DNA of 8,098 nt from CAKRZE01 sp045617585 (GTDB taxonomy: Bacteria > Bacillota > Clostridia > Oscillospirales > CAG-272), in NCBI GenBank assembly GCA_045617585.1, contig JAZLIW010000137.1, positions 1 through 8,098 on the forward strand. The letters run 5' to 3'. The position numbers were made by a program, and so were the translations under genes. Positions 6,063-8,098 of the stretch are shown piece by piece. Position 1 is the first letter of the stretch. Every line of letters begins with the position of its first letter. The notes under the pieces were generated by a model that was given only the letters and a program-made list of their open reading frames with translations, was not told the origin of the DNA and made no database searches.

Positions 6063-7216
6063 TCGTCCGCTTCCTCCGGAACCGCTTCCTCTTCCTCGTG
6101 GTCAAGCTCGGACAGGTGATCGTGTTCCTCGGAGAAGGAGCTGTAATCACCGTACATCCCGGAATACTTGGATTTCTTCATGATATGGATCGCGTCGGGC
6201 TCGATGAAGAGGCCGACACGCGCGCCGACCGGAGAATACTCGGTGGTCTGGACCATCCATTTGAAACCGCCGATATCGATGATGATCTCAAAGTGGATGC
6301 CCTTGAAGGTCACGGAGGTGACCACACCGGCCAGCATTCCCTTTTCGACCGGAACGAGATCCCCGTCCTCGGGACGGACGACGACGTCGACCGCCTCGTC
6401 CTTCGCAAAGCCCTTGTCAAGGCAGCGGAACTTCAGCCCGGAGAAGGTGACCTCGTAGTCTTCGTTCATAACGCCGTCAACGATGTTGCTCTCGCCGATG
6501 AAGTCGGCACCGAACGCGTTGACCGGCTCGTTGTAAATATCCTGCGGCGTACCGATCTGCTGGATCTTGCCCACGTACATGACGACGACGGTGTCGGACA
6601 TCGAGCGCGCTTCCTCCTGATCGTGCGTGACGAACACGAAGGTGATGCCCAGCTCCCGCTGGATGTTCTTCAGTTCGACCTGCATATCCTTGCGGAGCTT
6701 GAGGTCGAGCGCGCCGAGAGGCTCGTCCAGAAGAAGGACCTTCGGGTTGGAGATCAGCGCGCGCGCGATCGCGACGCGCTGCTGCTGTCCGCCCGACAGA
6801 AGCGAGGTGGAACGCTTTTCAAACCCGAGCATATTGACCATCTTCAGCATCTTGGTAACGCGTTCCCTGACCTCCGGCTCGGGCGTATGCTTCAGACGGA
6901 GGGCAAACGCGATATTCTCGTAGACGTTGAGATGAGGAAACAGCGCGTACTTCTGGAAAACGGTATTGACCGCGCGCTTATACGCGGGAACGCCGTTGAC
7001 CCGTTCGCCGTTGAGGAAAACGTCGCCCTCGTCCGGATCGACGAAGCCCGCGATGATGCGGAGCGTCGTCGTTTTGCCGCAGCCGGACGGGGCGAGCAGC
7101 GTGACGAACTCCTTATCGTGGATATCAAGACTGATGCGGTCAAGGACCGTTTCTCCGTCGAACTGTTTGGAGACGCCCGACAGACGGATGACTTCTTTGT
7201 TCTGCTGATTGTTCAT
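6059..7216 (-). CDS. potA: Polyamine ABC transporter ATP-binding protein PotA
   Basis: This 385-residue cytoplasmic ATPase drives import through PotBC. The motifs are in order: Walker A APSGCGKT (42-49), Q-loop VFQKYALFPH (86-95, Q88), ABC signature LSGGQQQR (140-147), Walker B VLLLDEP (160-166), D-loop GALD (168-171) and switch H198 in THDQEEA. A TOBE-like regulatory domain follows from about residue 235 to 350, with RPEDGDLVP and the FKGIHFEI and WMVQTTEYSPVGARVGLFI segments. The first glycine of Walker A, nearly always G in this family (GPSGCGKT), is Ala42 here (codon GCC). The tail from about 361 on is very acidic (SEEHDHLSELDHEEEEAVPE). The ATG at 7216 has only a distant AGGAAG, 14 bases upstream, so initiation may be weaker than in the downstream genes. 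It is first in the potABCD operon. Confidence 0.95.
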   Translation of the reverse strand: MNNQQNKEVIRLSGVSKQFDGETVLDRISLDIHDKEFVTLLAPSGCGKTTTLRIIAGFVDPDEGDVFLNGERVNGVPAYKRAVNTVFQKYALFPHLNVYENIAFALRLKHTPEPEVRERVTKMLKMVNMLGFEKRSTSLLSGGQQQRVAIARALISNPKVLLLDEPLGALDLKLRKDMQVELKNIQRELGITFVFVTHDQEEARSMSDTVVVMYVGKIQQIGTPQDIYNEPVNAFGADFIGESNIVDGVMNEDYEVTFSGLKFRCLDKGFAKDEAVDVVVRPEDGDLVPVEKGMLAGVVTSVTFKGIHFEIIIDIGGFKWMVQTTEYSPVGARVGLFIEPDAIHIMKKSKYSGMYGDYSSFSEEHDHLSELDHEEEEAVPEEADE

Positions 7217-7351
7217 TTTTCGGTACTGTGCTTCCTATGCGTGCTTTGCGAGCCGCCGGTGAGCCTGCCTTTCACAAAATTTTATATCGCCTCGCGCATA
7301 AAATATGCCGAAAACAGACTGACCCGAACCCTACGGTCGGAATACGAATGT

Positions 7352-7380
7352 ATTTTAACAGAAAGCGACACGAAATGCAA
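7352..7380 (-). promoter_or_regulatory. Candidate sigma-70/SigA promoter of the pot operon
   Basis: On the minus strand TTGCAT (7380-7375, 3 of 6 matches to the -35 consensus) is followed by a 17-base spacer and TAAAAT (7357-7352, 5 of 6 matches to TATAAT). The bases TG lie one position before the -10, forming an extended -10. Transcription from here would begin near 7345 and give a leader of about 130 bases before potA. This is a pattern match only; an alternative -10 (TATAAA at 7286-7281) has no good -35. Confidence 0.45.
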
Positions 7381-7460
7381 TAGTTTTTGAAAATTTCTTG
7401 AAATTCTACAAAAAAGCGGAAAGAGCCGGGTTCTGCCTGAGATTTTGCACGAAATCATCA

Positions 7461-7500
7461 GTTTTCCTCCCGTTTCCTCTGTTTTCCTCTGCTTTCCTAA
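7461..7500. repeat. Four tandem degenerate 10-bp repeats (GTTTTCCTCT consensus)
   Basis: Four consecutive 10-base units (GTTTTCCTCC, CGTTTCCTCT, GTTTTCCTCT, GCTTTCCTAA) share an invariant TTTCCT core at 7463, 7473, 7483 and 7493. The spacing equals about one helical turn. On the minus strand the units read as purine-rich AGAGGAAAAC. A fifth TTTCCT occurs at 7518, inside the M50 stop region. The repeat is seen directly; its role is unknown. Confidence 0.75.
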
Positions 7501-7512
7501 AGAAAGCGGCGG

Positions 7513-8067
7513 TCATTTTTCCTCCGTCACGGTCAGGAACAGGCACACGGTCAAAAAGAAAAGCGAGGGATCGCCCGCCCCGAAAAACAAAAAATAGACC
7601 GAGATCGCCCAAAGCAGGACCAGCGCCGCCGCGGACACCGCTGCCGAGACCCGGTCCGCCCGATCAGGCGGGAGCTTCAGGGCGAGAAAGGCGTGCAGGA
7701 CCTGCCCTCCGTCGAGGATCCGGACCGGAAAAAGATTCAGCGCCGCGAGGAGCAGATGGCAGAAGAAGAAGGTGAACGCCCGCCCGCTCCCGAGAAAGGG
7801 GAGCAGGCAGAGAGCGGAGAGCAGATTGGCGGCGATCCCGCCCGCGTGGACGGCAAGATCGGCGGAAAACGAAGTCAGGCGTCTTCCCTTTTCCATGACC
7901 GCGCCGAACGGCGTGATCCTCACCGTGCGCACCTCCGTCCCCGTCATCCCCATCGCGATCAGATGCCCCGCCTCGTGCAGCGCTGCCGCGCAGAGATTCG
8001 GCAGAAGGATCCAGCCCCCCCCGGACAGAAGGATAAAGAGGAAATACGGCAGGGGCGGGTTTCCCAC
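7513..8067 (-). CDS. Membrane-embedded M50 zinc metalloprotease (SpoIVFB/site-2-protease-like)
   Basis: This gene encodes an intramembrane zinc protease of the M50 family, which cuts membrane-bound substrates within or near the bilayer. Counting from the GTG at 8067, the zinc site HEAGH is at 31-35 within a hydrophobic segment, AGGIAANLL (75-83) corresponds to the conserved mid-protein helix, and LDGGQ (118-122) supplies the Asp third ligand. TPFGAVMEKG (52-61) is typical of the SpoIVFB-like branch. Further hydrophobic helices are at about 99-115, 141-163 and 168-181. At 184 residues it lacks the C-terminal CBS domain of SpoIVFB proper, so a sporulation role cannot be claimed. The start is uncertain: the GTG at 8067 has no close Shine-Dalgarno site, and the same frame stays open to the window edge through a proline-rich stretch, so the true start may be outside. 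It is on the same strand as the pot operon, but 296 bases separate them. Confidence 0.8.
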   Translation of the reverse strand: MGNPPLPYFLFILLSGGGWILLPNLCAAALHEAGHLIAMGMTGTEVRTVRITPFGAVMEKGRRLTSFSADLAVHAGGIAANLLSALCLLPFLGSGRAFTFFFCHLLLAALNLFPVRILDGGQVLHAFLALKLPPDRADRVSAAVSAAALVLLWAISVYFLFFGAGDPSLFFLTVCLFLTVTEEK

Positions 8068-8098
8068 CGTGGAGGGGGGAAAGGGGTTCCTCTCCCCC

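Larger units (their letters stand above)
7217..7512. other. Intergenic region between the M50 protease gene and potA
   Basis: This 296-base stretch is more AT-rich than the flanking genes. Reading the minus strand from the M50 stop it holds a GCTTTC/GAAAGC 6-bp stem (7507-7491) with no T run after it, the four-copy 10-bp repeat (7500-7461), an unproven 58-codon ORF (7458-7282), a candidate promoter (7380-7352), a short palindrome GCATA-AAA-TATGC (7296-7308) with a TATAAA sequence beside it (7286-7281), and about 65 bases of leader before potA. No clear intrinsic terminator for the M50 gene was found. Confidence 0.6.

Noticed and set aside
7281..7308. Second promoter with TATAAA at 7286-7281 and adjacent GCATA-AAA-TATGC palindrome as its operator
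   Set aside because: No acceptable -35 is found at 16-18 bases, and the 5-bp palindrome arms in AT-rich DNA are easily due to chance.
6098..7390. Long plus-strand open frame (430 codons) opposite potA
   Set aside because: It is antisense to a gene with every ABC ATPase motif; GC-rich third positions keep the opposite frame open, and its protein is a low-complexity Asp/Arg/Val-rich sequence with no domain.
7491..7507. GCTTTC/GAAAGC stem as a terminator for the M50 gene
   Set aside because: The 6-bp stem has no T run downstream on the minus strand, so termination is not supported.
8060..8090. TTTCCC/GGGAAA inverted repeat around the M50 GTG
   Set aside because: The region is low-complexity G/C runs where short inverted repeats arise readily; the stem has mismatches and sits at the window edge.

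Overview
The window (about 8.1 kb, GC-rich, strong preference for G/C at third codon positions) looks like a chromosomal piece of an uncultured or little-studied Gram-positive Clostridia-type bacterium. The reasons are a lipoprotein-type PotD, Shine-Dalgarno sites of the GGAGG type, a SpoIVFB-like M50 protease and a GxGYxYP-family protein of the kind found in gut and rumen Firmicutes. No species can be named from the sequence. No rRNA, tRNA, CRISPR array, insertion sequence or phage gene was seen.

Layout: a plus-strand gene, cut off at its 5' end by the window edge, runs to 2053 and encodes a large GxGYxYP-type putative glycoside hydrolase. A strong hairpin (2089-2122) separates it from everything else, which is all on the minus strand. 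Reading the minus strand in its own direction (from 8098 down) the order is: a membrane-embedded M50 zinc protease (8067-7513, start uncertain); a 296-base intergenic region with a four-copy 10-bp repeat, a possible 58-codon small ORF and a candidate promoter; then a polyamine-type ABC importer operon potA (7216-6059), potB (6062-5229), potC (5232-4423) and potD (4355-3171); an intrinsic terminator (3162-3130); and finally a PHP-domain metallohydrolase (3108-2140) ending at the same hairpin as the plus-strand gene.

How the genes work together: potA-potB and potB-potC overlap by 4 bases each (ATGA and TTGA), so the ATPase and both permeases are probably translationally coupled. potD is separated by 67 bases holding two small hairpins, one lying between a good Shine-Dalgarno site and the potD start codon. 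This may let the binding protein be made at a level different from the membrane parts. The transporter should take up spermidine/putrescine or a similar small cation, with PotD tethered outside the membrane as a lipoprotein and, unusually, also carrying a C-terminal transmembrane segment. The PHP gene begins directly after the operon terminator with no visible promoter, so it may be expressed by read-through.

Nothing here is clearly a new multi-gene system. The points most worth a second look are the potD leader hairpin, the doubly anchored PotD, the Gly-to-Ala change in the PotA Walker A motif, the helically phased 10-bp repeat, and the PHP enzyme placed behind the operon terminator.
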